A stretch of 64,000 nucleotides of DNA from Cryptomeria japonica (taxonomy: Eukaryota > Streptophyta > Pinopsida > Cupressales > Cupressaceae): contig NC_081411.1 in the NCBI RefSeq assembly GCF_030272615.1, positions 837,178,136 to 837,242,135 on the forward strand. Reading direction: 5' to 3'. Of this stretch, positions 21,568-34,110 are shown one piece after another (the stretch's first letter is position 1; every line of letters starts with the position of its first letter). The notes beneath the pieces were generated by a model. It ran no database searches, was not told where the DNA came from, and saw only the letters and a list, made by a program, of their open reading frames with translations. The position numbers and the translations under genes are program-made.

Positions 21568-24500
21568 ATGGCTTCTTCATTTGCACCTGAATTTATTGCA
21601 AACCCTATAATGATTGAATTTATTAAGTGCCCTATACCCGTGTTCAAACTTATTCCTGAAATTGCAAAGAAAGATGATACCCTAGGAGCATTCTCGAAAA
21701 TACCTAAGGGATTAGTCTATGGTGAGGATCCTAGAATGTATATACATTGTCATATTGAGGAACTAGGAGCTGAAGAAATAATGAACATGTATAGGACTAC
21801 AATTTGTGATGAACATGGTAATGTTAAACTGAAACACAAGATTGTGGAAACCCTAAGCTTTGTGGACATTCTTAGTATCCTTGATTTTCCTAAGGATGTG
21901 ATAAGAATAGTCTTGAGAAGAGTTCATGGAGAGTTCTTTTGGTTGGATTCCATCCATAAGATTACTAAAGAGGCAATTAGGGAAGTGACAGGCTTAACTT
22001 CCACCGGTAGCAGGCCTGACAAAACTAAGAAGGTTTCAAATGACACTGTGATGACCCTAACCGGTGCAACTTTTGATAAAAGATCCCTAAGAGTAAACGA
22101 TGTGAAAGATATAAATGTTATATTTGTTAGTATGATTCTTGGTTATAAGGCTGCATATGCAAATAGACTAAACTCAGTCTCTAGCTTATGTATTAAAAGT
22201 GCATATGACATGGTGAATGACAATGCAAGAATTGATGTATGTGAGTGGCTTAAAGATGAACTAATAGACAACTTGAAGAAAATCAAAGGTGATAAGAAAG
22301 AAACTTTCAGATTTGGTAACCTTCTTGTGTTCTTAATGTTGTACATTACTAAGGAAGTACCCAGTATTGGTAGGAAAGACTTTGGTTTTGATATACCGGT
22401 AGGAAAAGAACTTCTAGATATACTGAACAACATGGGAGATGATATGGAGAAAAACATAAATGAATATATTCAAACTTTGAAAGCAAGAATGATGACAATA
22501 ATAAGGCTATCTCAAGAAATTGTTGATAAGTATCAAAAAGAGATATGCTTTGTGATCAAGAAAGACAAAATTTGGATGGAGGTAGTTATCCCTAGGACTG
22601 TTTGGGTTACAAAGATGGGATATGAGGCAGATGACAACATAGTTGAAACCTATGCAAAAGCCCTCTTAGAAGCCCCTAAGGAACCGACATGAAAAGTATT
22701 TGGCAATGCTGAAACAATTGAAAGTGGCATTGAATGTCAAAAAAGAGTTAAGAAAACTAAGCAGATAGCTAGGAGAGGTTCAAGGAAGGCAAAAGCAATC
22801 AAGGAAGATATTTTGAATAAAACTAGTATTAAGGAGAGTGAACTGGAAGGACTACAACCAGAGACACATCTTTCACTGGTTGCTACCTCCTCGGACAGTG
22901 AGATACTAGCTAAGTTCAAAAGGGTAGAAAGAATAAGAAAACCCTCACTGATATCCTCACCTACACCCAGAAGGACAAGACAAAGCAATAGGCAGTTAGG
23001 CCTCCGACTAAGAAATTGACACCAAAGAAAAGAAAAGAAAGATAGGTTATTCCACCATTTGACATCAGTAAGTTATATAACACACTATCAAATAATGAAA
23101 ATGAGAGCATAGAAAATAGAGTAATCTTACACTTAGACATCTATAAGAAAATTTTGATGGAAATTGTGGGTGAGATACCAAATGACTTGTACAGAAGATT
23201 AGAAGCGAGAAGGGTAGCCATTGTAGAATTGGACAAAAAGATAAAAATAGAGAAGCTACTTGCAGTTCACCTAGTGAACTCCACACAAGAAATTGATGAG
23301 TTGATCAGTGAAGCAAACCAAACAGTATTTTGAACTGGTCACCAGCATGTTGCACTAATGGCAGACAGAGTAAATGAAATAACATAAGAGACGACAGATC
23401 AGTGGGATATATTTTTTGTTGAAAAAGAGAAACAAGAAGAGCTAAAAGGACTAAAGACTATCAAAGTCTACCAAAAGGATAAGGGGAAAGGTAAGGTAGG
23501 TGGACCTCCAAGCCTAAAAATAATAGATAATTTACCCCCACCAACCTCTGATACTCCACCGGTACAAACTGTTGACACACAATCGACAACAGAGAATATG
23601 GATACTCCACATGAGGATACAAATCCTGACTTTGAGGTGTTGTACACAATGACCATTGACACATAGGAAGTCAATATTGTGGTACATAAAGAAACAACTG
23701 ATAAGAGGGATGTGGCAATAGAGTAACCGACAGGAACTATTGTAGTTGAAAACATTGGAATTGGGGCAGAACAACAAACTGAAGCACCAAATGATGCCTT
23801 GGATATAGGAAAGGCAGATACCACAGGTACACACATTAATGTATCTACCAAGTCACCAGCAGTAGACAGTACAAAGGTAAACAAAGAAAAACTAGCAGTA
23901 GATAACACAGTAAAATATTCAAAGGCACAAATAGAGACACCATGAGGAGAGAACAAAGAGAAACCATCAGAGAAACATGCTCTTGCTGAGGAGAACATTG
24001 AGAAACACGTAGAGCAATAGGATTCATAGGTACATACTCAGACAGTACCACTGGCTACATCTGACAAGCCCAAACCTTTGGTAGTAGAAATGGAAACACA
24101 AATTGATCCTCCGGAGAAAGAGGAAAGAAAAGCTATCACAACCATCGGTGGTTTACAGATTGTGAAATTAGTTATACAGTCATCTAGTACATCTATGACT
24201 GAATTTAGGCCAACCAATGTAATAGAGGTACTCTTAGATTCAATAAAGAAAATAACAGAGTGTAATGCACATGCATATAAGGCTATAGATGACACTTTAC
24301 CAATTTTGAAGATGATAGCTCCAAAGTGTATTATAGAGAATAAATATTCCTTGAGCTAATTAGACACATTGTCTAAGTATATAACCGGCAACCTCATAAC
24401 ACTAGATCAAATAAATGAAGACACCTTTCGAGAGAAAATGAATAAGGAAAAGGAAAAACTCTTGAGGAAACAATTAAGAATAATAAGGAACAAATAGAAA

Positions 24501-24637
24501 CCTTATTACCGGTATTAGGAAAAACAATCTTGGACTTCAAGAAATTGTACAAAGATACCTACAAAACTGTCATTTTGATAGAGGACATAGACTCAAAGAT
24601 TAGCAAAGCATAAAAAGAAATCAACAATATTGCTAAC
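21568..24637 (+). pseudogene. ORF2 of element B, 5' and middle part (unknown protein, split by element C)
   Basis: An ATG at 21568 opens 374 uninterrupted codons ending APKEPT. Order of parts: an N-terminal globular-looking region (about residues 1-330) with YIHCHIEELG, RRVHGEFFWL, KDELIDNLKKIKGDKKETFRFGN (as separate motifs) and MGYEAD; a basic linker (22690-23040); a helical region with NDLYRRLEARR (about 23060-23470); a Thr/Pro/Glu-rich acidic linker; and a start of coiled coil with LYKDTYKT and DSKISKA near 24545-24610. Several stops and frameshifts follow the first 374 codons. It is cut at 24637 by element C and resumes at 48807. No catalytic motif is recognised. It is homologous to the ORF2 copies at 1-2065, 2953-4104 and 5558-5845. 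Confidence 0.75.
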
Positions 24638-25810
24638 TGTGTGAGCTTGAATTTCATCCTTAGAATGTTACCTGTAATAAGTTAGTTTCACAAAATACAA
24701 TGGAAATACATACAGGAAATCCAAAATCCACCAATGAAACTATATGAAATACATACTAAAATAAAACATTATTTTACCTTCATGGCTTATGTCTCATTGT
24801 GTCCTAACTCCATTGTTCCTAGTTGCAGATGGTGTGCTCTTAGACAATGCACTGTTGGCTTTCAAGATGGCATATGAAGAATGGACTGATAACTTGTAGT
24901 TAACTGATAGTATGATATGCAAAGCTACATGATTATGCTAAAATGATAATGTGATATGATTATATTAATAAAATGATATTTGCCATTTGCTAATTGCTTC
25001 AAAAACTCATGGATGCATATGATTGATTGAAAATTATTTTGAAGATTAACTCTCTCAATTGAAGCTTTTGATTGTATAGACTTTGAGAGGATAAGATGAT
25101 GTGCCTCAATCAATGGTCATGATCAGATCTACAGATTTGAATGGCTATGAGCAAGGGTGAAGGTTGAGAGAAAGGGGGAAGGAGAAGACAAGTGTCACTC
25201 ATCTCACCTTGACTGGGTTGCTGACTAAGAGAATTTAGGGATGGTTGGAAAAGATTTAGGCATGATAGGATAAGTGGACTCAAGTCCTTCCTAAGATGTA
25301 GAGGGTGTTGGAGAGAATATAGGAAATGGCTATGAAATATGTGTACGTACATAATTTTCATTAAGTTTGGAAGTTGTAGATAAATGATGAATTAATATTA
25401 AGAAATATTAATTTCCTTAGCCACATGTTTGATGAGTTGGCAAAGGGAAGATGAAGTGGAGATGGAAGAATGAGTTGGATAAGGGATTAAATAATTTAGG
25501 AATTATTTAATATTTGAGACTATAGGATAGGAGAATAACTATTAAATATTAGATATTTAATTGTTTGGAGGAGATAATTAAATATTAGATATTCAATTAA
25601 TTAGAGGAATAAGATAATTAAATATTAGATATTTAATTAATTAGAGGAATAAAATAGATGAATTAATTAATAAAATATTAATTAATAGTAAGACATGAAA
25701 ATGAATTAAATAAATTAATCTTTTCAAATTAACTATTTAATAGAAGAATAATTATTAAATAAATATAAAATATTTATTTAATTGCTCATAGCCAATTTTA
25801 GGTGTATACA
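24638..25810 (-). repeat. 3' LTR of element C (sense strand minus)
   Basis: A 1173-bp LTR reads TGTGTGAGCTTG...GTGTATACA on the plus strand. It matches the split copy at 40868-48801 over its whole length. Its left (plus-strand) edge abuts the CTAAC target copy. It contains several TTAAATATTAGATATTTAATTA repeats near 25540-25650. Confidence 0.9.
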
Positions 25811-25825
25811 TTTTGCCCCTCTTTG
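25811..25825 (-). promoter_or_regulatory. Polypurine tract of element C
   Basis: The minus strand reads CAAAGAGGGGCAAAA immediately before the 3' LTR start (TGTATACACC), the expected priming site for plus-strand DNA synthesis. Confidence 0.75.
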
Positions 25826-26319
25826 AAATAATGTGAAAACAACATTGTTTCAAAGATTAAATCAAGTCTTGATAATGTGCCTCATGGAGATTGAAAATCC
25901 TGATTGTGTGCCCCCTCAGGAGATTGATCGCGAAATTGTCGAAAATTCTAGTTTGAACGATTGATCTCATGATAATAAAAATTTAGTCAATTAAATTTAT
26001 TTGCAAAAAAAAAATTAAATTGCCCCATTGAAATTAATTACTCTTCAAAATAGTAAATATAAAATTAACCAAGGCTAATTTTAACTTCATTTGTATCCTT
26101 GTCAGCTTTTTGTTCGAAAATATTCTTGCTAAGGTGGCGAAATGGTGATTCCGATGGAGAACCATTGTTTTGAGTAAGTTCAATGATATCAGTGGTCTGT
26201 CGAGTATGGGTATCTAGTATGTATCTTATCTTGAGCCTTGTTTTCAAGTTTGAATTCAAAATTTCATGTTTTTAAATGCTTTTTTGGATTTTTTGAATTT
26301 TTTCAATTTTTTTGGTATT
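25826..26319. other. Non-coding region of element C next to the 3' LTR
   Basis: AT-rich sequence with no gene seen on either strand. It may be the 5' leader or promoter region of the antisense ORF, since it lies upstream of it on the plus strand. Confidence 0.4.
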
Positions 26320-26640
26320 ATTTTAGCACTTTTGCAATTTGTTTTAGTGCATATGCAACTAGGTTTAGGGAAAATGCTTAGATTAGCACATATGCTTGGT
26401 ATGTTAGTGCTTATGTTCAAGATGTTGGTGCATATGCATAGGGTAGTGCAAATGCATTGTTTGTTAGCGCATATGTCTAGAAAGGTAGCGCTTTTGCATG
26501 TATTAGCATTTATGCCTATAGTTTTAGCGCTTTTGTTAAAAAGGATAGTGCATATGCACTAAGTTAGTGCATTTGCATTTAGTTTTAGTGCATTTTTTGT
26601 AGTTTGGCACAAATGCTCAATAGGATAGCGCTTTTGCTTA
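26320..26640 (+). repeat. Left array of the ~20-bp repeat in element C (16 units)
   Basis: Degenerate copies of TTAGYGCWTWTGCA start near 26323, 26342, 26361 (poor), 26381, 26401, 26421, 26440, 26461, 26482, 26500, 26521, 26541, 26561, 26582, 26601 and 26622, so the period is 19-21 bp. A second array with the reverse complement of this consensus is at 40486-40805. This one lies about 590 bp upstream of the antisense PMD ORF, in the same orientation relative to it as the other array has to gag-pol. Confidence 0.85.
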
Positions 26641-27169
26641 AATTGATATTTTTGATAAGTGCAAAAGCTAAAAATCACTTTGATAAGTAGATTTAACATG
26701 TTTAATATGCATTGATGATGAAATAAGGTCTTGATTTAGCGATTGCGTGATTGTGTGATTGATAGATAGCTTTGATTGCTAGATTGATTAATAGGATTGA
26801 TTAACTTCATTGATAGATAGCTTTGATTAGCTTGATTGATAGATAGCTTTGATTGATTCAATTTGATTTGATTGATTGAAGAGCTCTAAGAAACCGATTT
26901 AGTTTTTGATGTAAGAGCTTAGTAGAGTTTTTGAGTAAACTCAGTGTTTGATTAAAAAACATGATTGATAGGTTTTAAAATGTTTTGACAACGTAAGTTG
27001 CTTCAATTTGATTTGATAGATAGATAGACGGATCAATTTGATTTGATAGATAGATTTGATGATTCAATTTGATTTGATAAATAGATTTGATGATTCAATT
27101 TGATTTGATTGATTTCTCTTGACAAAATAGGAGAAACTTGATGTTCTCTAGTGTTTGGAGAAATTACCC
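26641..27169 (+). other. Leader upstream of the antisense PMD ORF, GATTGATAGATAG-rich
   Basis: Short repeats of TTGATTGATAGATAGCTTTGATT and CAATTTGATTTGAT type fill 26750-27115. No coding frame is supported. It could be an untranslated leader of the plus-strand ORF. Confidence 0.5.
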
Positions 27170-29060
27170 ATAGTGCGTCATTTAGTTCTGGAGTTGGCCC
27201 AGGCTGAGATTAGACACATAGATGCATGTGGTTTACCCCATTTGTATATATGTATGAGATTACGCATAACAGAGGTTTGTTCATAGCATTGGCCGAGAGA
27301 TGGCACATTGAGCATAACACTTTCCACCTACCGATGGGTGAGATTAGTGTGACTCTAGAGGATGTCTATAGGATTCTGCATATCCCAGTGACTAGTGAGA
27401 TTGTGCAGTATGATTATCAAGATCAGGTTGGGACAAAGGCTTGCAGAGTTGTGTTTGCTGATGAGAGCATTAGTAGAGGAGAGATCCGATGGGTTGATAT
27501 GGTGATGTATTATGAGGCTCTTCCTGTTATTCTTGCTAGTTTGATTGGCGGATTTATATGTCCTAAAAGGAGATCACAAGGTTTTTTGGTTGGATGGGGT
27601 GAGATTCTCCTTAGTATGGTTCATCATTGTACTTGATATGCTTGGGGTGTTTGCATGCTGACACATTTATATCATGATCTTCATCAGGTAGTGTATGATG
27701 AGGGTGTGAGTTTATCTACTAGATGCACTTTATTACAGATCTGGTGCTAGGAGCATATTGCTATTACTTGGCCTATCCATCACAAATTTCACAAAGAGAG
27801 GCAGCCATATGTATATTTCTATGCAGGTATCCTTACTCAGCATAAGCTGGGTAAGATGGAGTATTCACGTTGGGTGCTTGATTCATTAGACAAAACCACT
27901 TGGAGACCATATCTTGATTGTGAGCCATGGATGGATGATGCATAGACATTATCATGTATTATGCAGAGTAGATATCTCATTGGTTGGACACCTTTTATTA
28001 TTGAGCGATAGTTGATTGGTCAGATTTTGAGACAATTTGGTATCATCCAGCCTATGCCTATTGGTGTGATGATATATGCTCAGTGGTATAGAGATAGATG
28101 AGATTAGGGACCTTCATTGTCATTTGAGATTGCTTGTGCAGAGTTTGTTGCTACTCCAAGTGTGACTTATGATATGAGATTACACATTCTTGATCCTGGG
28201 GTTACTACAACATATGCTCAATATATACTAGCTCATCCATTTCCTCATATTACTGATCTAGTAGATCCTCCTCCTAGTTCAGGAGATGATGATGATGATT
28301 CAAATGATCCAGTTTCTAGGAGACATAGATGGGGATGAGATCTTAGAGCTACTCATGAGGCTGGGGGAGGTGGAAATGATGGTGGGGATGGAGGTGGTGG
28401 TAGGAGACCTAGATGGAGGGGAGGTCAATTAAGAGTCCATGGAGGACCATTTGGACCGGCTGGAAGGATTGAGAGACCACGTCCTATGGGTGGGAGGGAT
28501 GTTGGATGGATTGGGAGAGAGCATGGAAGGACTAGTATGAGATCACCAAGAGGGTTACCATTGACAGGAAGCAGGGTGACTGGACTGGATGGGGGTTGTG
28601 GGAGAGGCATTGATTTCGAACAAATTCAGCTAGATCCTCAAGTTATTGCAGCGCATGGTGGAGATGATGAGGATCCTAAGGATCATGTTCCCCTGATTAG
28701 AGGATGGATTTGGAGAGTTACTCGTACTAAGATTCCAACAGTTGGATAGGTTGGTGGTGAGGGGATTGGGATTCATGCACCACAGCAGGATGTACCAAAG
28801 TAGGTTGCACTAGTGCATGATGTGCTTGATGTGGTTATAGCAGAGCATGATGTGCTAGGGCAAGATACTATGGACAGTCTGAGAGCACAGATTGATCAGC
28901 TTCGAGCACAGGTATAGACTCTTATTACTGAGCGGGATAGAGCTGTTAGGAGACAGCAGGATACTCAGGGTCTTCTAGATCATATTCAGCAGGTTGGATC
29001 AGTTACTCTCTCAGCGGATACTGTTAGAGCACTATTTCAGGCCAGGAAGGAGACTTTCTA
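27170..29060 (+). pseudogene. Antisense ORF encoding a plant mobile domain (PMD) protein
   Basis: The translation contains the PMD signature: LAERWHIEHNTFHLPMGE followed by VTLEDVYRILHIPV, then the GFICPKRRSQGF, GWGEILLSMVHHC and YFYAGILTQHKLGKMEY blocks and PFIIER. PMD (aminotransferase-like plant mobile domain family) is found in host genes and plant transposons. ATG at 27226; the frame runs, with about ten in-frame stops, to about 29060. After the PMD come an Asp-rich patch, a Gly/Arg-rich segment (28360-28420) and a coiled coil (LRAQIDQLRAQV, near 28885). Several stops stand where Gln or Trp is expected (TAG for CAG, TGA or TAG for TGG), suggesting cytosine deamination. It lies opposite to gag-pol, between integrase and 3' LTR. 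Confidence 0.8.
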
Positions 29061-31084
29061 CTCGTGACGATGATATGAGGAGGTAGTTACAGAGAGCCAA
29101 AGAGTAGGTAGTTATCATACCACTTTGTTGATGGATACTAGCAGTGGTGGGGTCATGGGACCTCCTTAGATGAGTGGTGAGCATGGGAGATAGGCATCTG
29201 GAGGATCTTCTCACCCACACCCACAAAGATGAACAGAGTCAAGTGGCAGTGGTACAGGACAGCCATGACTTGATTTGTATTTGATGAGGTATTTGTATTA
29301 TTTATCGGATATCATTGTATACTTGGACTTTTATTGTTTTTATGATGATCTATATGTAATATGGACTCTATATGATGATGATGATGATGATTTATATGCA
29401 TGTTACTTTATTTGATGATGATGCTTTATGCTTTGATGATGTATATGCTTTGATTATATGGATGTAGTGATTATATGTTTTTGTTTTGATTTTCGATGAT
29501 CTTGGATGCAAATGCAAATTATTTCTATCTTAAATGATGCAAATGCAATGATCTATATGGAATGCAAGTGAATGATTGATTTTCTTTTGATTATGCAAAT
29601 GCAAATGATCTATATGAAATATTTTTGTGTTTTTATGTAATGTTTATGATGATTATGAATAAAAGATGCAACTAAATGATCATTATAAAAATGATTATGC
29701 AAATAATAATGATGATACATTACATGATAAATGAAATGCACACTGTTAACTGCAAACTAATGCAATGATAAAATGCAACTAAAATGTAATGAATTGATGA
29801 TTAAAATGCACCTATAATGATTAAATGCAAATTATTTTTGTTTGTCCAAGAATACTCAATCTTTATTTATGACCGTTGATTTGTTAATGAAATGATATGC
29901 TTATAATGCAACTTGACAATGAATGCTTATAATGCAAATGAATAATGAGCTAATGAAATGGTCTAAATAAAAATTGTACTGTCATTCTTCATATGTGATC
30001 TTGTAACAGTGCTTGATTTCATCATTGAGCTTTAAAATGTTGTAAGAAATTACAAGCAACTTGACATAAAGATTCAAGATGACCTGAGTATTCCTTACGT
30101 GGATTTTGATATAGCAAGTTAATACAAGCAACTTGATATAATGGATCAAGCTGATCTGAGTATTGCTTGCAGAATAGACAAGGATTATCCCCTTTCATGC
30201 ATGACTTGGAACGTCCTCCTTGATCTTTTGCCGATCATATCCTGAGACAAGTTCATAATGTGGTAAGAGATAAACCACAGACAACAATCAAAGAAAATAA
30301 TCATGCCCCATCATAGCTTCTCTAGTCATGGACATCCTTGAGTTGCATAGAGTACATGATTAGTAATAAAATCTAGATATAAACACTGAACCTTGTATGT
30401 CATTCACATGTTCTAATGGTCATTAACTGATATAATCATCTTAATGAATGATCTTTGATAATCCTTTATAGCTTTCAAGTTGATTCTTCATGTTCTAAGT
30501 TTGATGGTTCAGTTGTTATGACATGCCTTGATTTTTGTTGCTTTGTTTCTTTTTATCTGGTTCAAAACCCTAGGTGTTTTTGGTTTTTCTAAGTTTTTCG
30601 AATGTTTTTGGATTTTCAAAGATTCAAAAGATCACCTTAGCAAAAGGAAATATGATTTTGCCCCCAGTGGAAACAAAAATTTATTATGGATGTATGAATT
30701 GATCAAGATCCAAACCACGATGGGATACAAATGCAGATTGATCGATGCTAATAAAATCTAAGATAGTGACTACGACAAGTATGTCAAAGATTGGTTAACT
30801 GTTGGTAAGTTGCATATTTCTTGCTAAATGGTTCAGAGAAGTGGATGCGAAAAGACATTTTGGATAAGCTAGCGATAGATAGCAATGATAGATGCGATAG
30901 GATGGAGTGGATAGGTGTGCAAAATGATCTCATAGATGGAGGAACTCACATTTTTAGATAGTGCCTATTTACTAGGTTTTCACCATCTAAATTTATTGCA
31001 TTTTTTTTGGATTTTATATGCTTTTTATTGATTTTTTTCAGGACTTTATATGCTTTTTATTGATATTTTTTAGGACTTTATGTA
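29061..31084. other. Non-coding region between PMD ORF and integrase in element C
   Basis: The two converging ORFs are separated by about 2 kb of AT-rich DNA with many ATGATG and ATGCAAATGA repeats (29370-29960). A tandem direct repeat of GGACTTTATATGCTTTTTATTGAT type lies at about 31010-31080, immediately after the integrase stop. No gene is supported. It should hold the polyadenylation signals of both transcripts. Confidence 0.5.
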
Positions 31085-32200
31085 TCAAGCATAGAATTTC
31101 TTGAGATGGATAGAATTGATAGGTTCATCAAACCAATCACCTTCGGGGGTAGATAACTTGTATGCTCCGGATCCATATGTTGCTACTATGACAAAAGGTC
31201 CTAGCCAATTTGGTTCAAATTTTCCCTTCTTTTCTCGGTGTTGCTGATTTCTTGGATTCTCCCTTAGAACTATATCTCCAACTTGGAAAATATGCGGCTT
31301 GACTCTATGGTTATAGCTTCCTGCTATTCTTTGTTGGTATACTTTCAAATGTTCTGTTGCATTTTGGTGACGTTCTTAAATCAATTCTAGTTCTTGGAGT
31401 CGAGAGACTCGTTCTTCTTCTTCTGGTATAAGATCGTGCAAGGATACATGTAGAGAAGGCATCTCTACTTATATAGGTAATATAGCTTCTGATCCATAGA
31501 CCAAACAATATGGAGTTGCCCTTGTTGGAGTGCGGACACTAGTTCAGTATGCCCAAAGAGCAAGATTTAGCTGAATGTGTCAGTCTTTTCCAGCTTCATT
31601 TACTATTTTCTTCAAGATTTTCAAGATAGTTTTGTTTGATGCCTCAGCTTGACCATTACCTTGTGAATAGTATGGAGTAGAGAACCTATGTTGGATATGA
31701 AATTGTTCACATAGTTCTTTCACATCTTGATTTTTAAATGGTCTTCCATTATCAGTGATAATGGTCATAGGAATGCCATAGCGACAGATTATATAATTCA
31801 AGATGAATGATGATATTTGTTTTCCTGTCACTATTGTTAAAGGCACTGCTTCAATCCACTTAGTAAAATATTCAGTAGCTATCAGAATGAACTTATGTCC
31901 ATTAGAAGATGAAGGATTGACCTTTCCTACCAAATCAAGGCTCCACTGTGAAAATAGCCATGATCCTATCATAGGATATAACTCTTATGTTGGTGCATGG
32001 ATTAGATTTCCATGGATCTGACAATGTTTACATTTTCTAGCATAGGTGAATGAATCTCTTTCCATAGTATGCCAAAAGTAACCCATACGGATAAGTTTCT
32101 TAGCCAATGTTAAACCACTTGAGTGTGTACCATAAATACCTGCATGAATGTCATTAAGAACTCTCTCAGATTCATCTTTTTCAAGACATCTCAACAATGT
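31085..32200 (-). pseudogene. Integrase of element C
   Basis: Read leftward: H2C2 zinc-binding region (HSSGLTLAKKLIRMGYFWHTM and CKHCQIHG, 32197-31985); core domain (31972-31580) with SLDLVGKV, TDNGRPF and GQAEASNK carrying the three acidic residues of the DDE triad; and the C-terminal region with GDIVLRENPRN and KFEPNWLGPFVI (31348-31085). The enzyme joins element DNA to host DNA. Stops and a frameshift between 31580 and 31350 break the frame. Confidence 0.85.
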
Positions 32201-34110
32201 ACTGTCTAGACCACACCTATATAGGATATCAACAATAATGGTATAGCGAGAGGACTGACGGATAAAGTTTCTTCATTGATTACGAGATAATTCTAGAGGA
32301 AGGATATGATCTTTCAAATATTTGTAGGTTTGACCATATAAGGATTCACTGGTTCCTGATATATGGCAAATTCGATAGGTATGTTGGGATTGGATGTTAG
32401 GGGTTAAGATATATTTCATGAGAAATTTGTAATGCTGTTGATTCTCTTTATTTTGCAAGAGAGATGATATTGTAGCCATCACATCTGCTGCTTTATTCTC
32501 ATTTCTGGGAATCTGGGTGAATGTGATTTCTTGAAAGTGTCTTTTAAATTCCTCTATCAGCTATTTGTATGGCATAAGCTTATCATCCTTTGTTTGATAT
32601 TCATCATTTATTTGATTTATGACAAGTTGTGAATCACCATAGACATGTAGTTCTTTGACATTCCATTCAATGGCCATTTTAATCCCTATAGCCAATGCTT
32701 CATACTCTGCAGTATTATTGGTGCATGGAAATCGCAGTCTATATGATTTCAGAATTGTGTGTCCTTGAGGTGTGATGAAAAAAATTCCTGTGCCTGATCC
32801 ATATTGGGTATAAGAACCATCAATGTACAATTCCCAAATGTTTGTACTTACTGTCAAGATATCTACATCAGGAAATTTGATGTGAAAAGGCATGTTATTG
32901 TGTAGAGGTGCATTATCCAATTGATCAATGATGACTTGTCCCTTGATAGCTTTCCAGTCAACATATTCTATGACAAATTCACTCAATATCATAACCCATT
33001 TGGCTAGATCCCCTGTCAATGTTGACTTGCTCAATAAATATTTGAGAGGATCTATCTTTGCGATTAGTTTTACAGAATGAATAAACATATAATGTTGTAG
33101 CTTCTGGGTTGCAAATACAACTGCTAGACATATCTTTTCAATTGAGAAATAATTTAACTCATAGCCAACAAGCGTTCTGCTGATATAATAAACTGCTCTT
33201 TCTTTTCCTTCATTATCATGTTGAGCTAGGAGAGCGCCTAATGATACATTTGTTGCTGAGACATAGAGTAACAATGGTTTCCCCTTGGTTGGTGATATCA
33301 GTACTGGAGGACTCATAAGATATTCTTTTATTTGCAAGAAAGCTTCTTCACATTTTGTATCCCATTTGAATGGAACATTTTTATGTAGAAGATGGGTAAA
33401 TGGAAGACATCTATCGGCCAATTGAGAAACAAATGTCCTGATTGATTTCAACCTTCCTTGTAAAGATTGCAATTGACTTATGTTCTTGGGTGACTCCATC
33501 TCCATGATAGCTTTAACTTTTCCAGGATCTACTTCGATGCCACGAGCTGATATAATGTATCCAAGGAGTTTTCCAAAGGTTACTCCAAATGCACATTTCT
33601 TTGGATTTAATATCAATTCCTATCTTTCCAGCCTGCCAAAAATCTTGCTTAAAATGTTCAAATGTTCTTTTCTTGTGTGATATTTTGCAAGTATGTCATC
33701 GACATAATCTTCCATGAATGTATGCATCATGTCATGAAAAATTGTCGTCATAACCCTTTGATAAGTCGCTCCTGCATTCTTAAGCCCAGATGGCATAACA
33801 TTCCAGTAGTACGTTCCCCATGCATAGGTGAAAGTTGTCTTCTCTTGATCTTCAGGTGCAATTCTTATTTGATTATATCCTGAGAAGCCATCCATTAATG
33901 AAAACATCTCATGGCTTGCTGATAAGTCCACTATGATATCAATGTTTGGTAATGGGAAATCATCTTTCGGACATGTTTTATTTAGATCTCTGAAATCTGT
34001 GCAGACTCTTATGCTCTTATTTGGTTTTGATATTGGTACAATACTTGAGATCCATTCTGGATAAGCAACTCATCTTATGAAACCCACTTCTAATAGTTTC
34101 TTGAGCTTGG
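32201..34110 (-). pseudogene. Reverse transcriptase and RNase H of element C
   Basis: The RT palm is at about 34080-33620 (MDGFSGYNQI, TFTYAWGTYYW, MPSGLKNAGATYQR, and the active-site YVDDILAK near 33700). The thumb and connection are in a 351-codon open frame at 33616-32561 (KCAFGVTFGKLLGYIIS, FLQIKEYL). The RNase H starts LYIDGSYTQYGSGTGI near 32830 with TAEYEALAIGIKMA and GDSQLV. Stops occur near 33618 and after 32561. Together these copy element RNA into DNA and remove the RNA template. YVDD and the RNase H D...E...D residues are still present. Confidence 0.88.

Noticed and set aside
23468-23998. 176-codon minus-strand open frame with hydrophobic stretches
   Set aside because: It lies opposite the Thr/Pro-rich linker of element B ORF2; the apparent membrane segments reflect reversed Thr/Glu codons.
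26320-26640. CRISPR-like array (regular ~20-bp repeats)
   Set aside because: Units are contiguous and degenerate with no distinct spacers, and the context is a plant retrotransposon.
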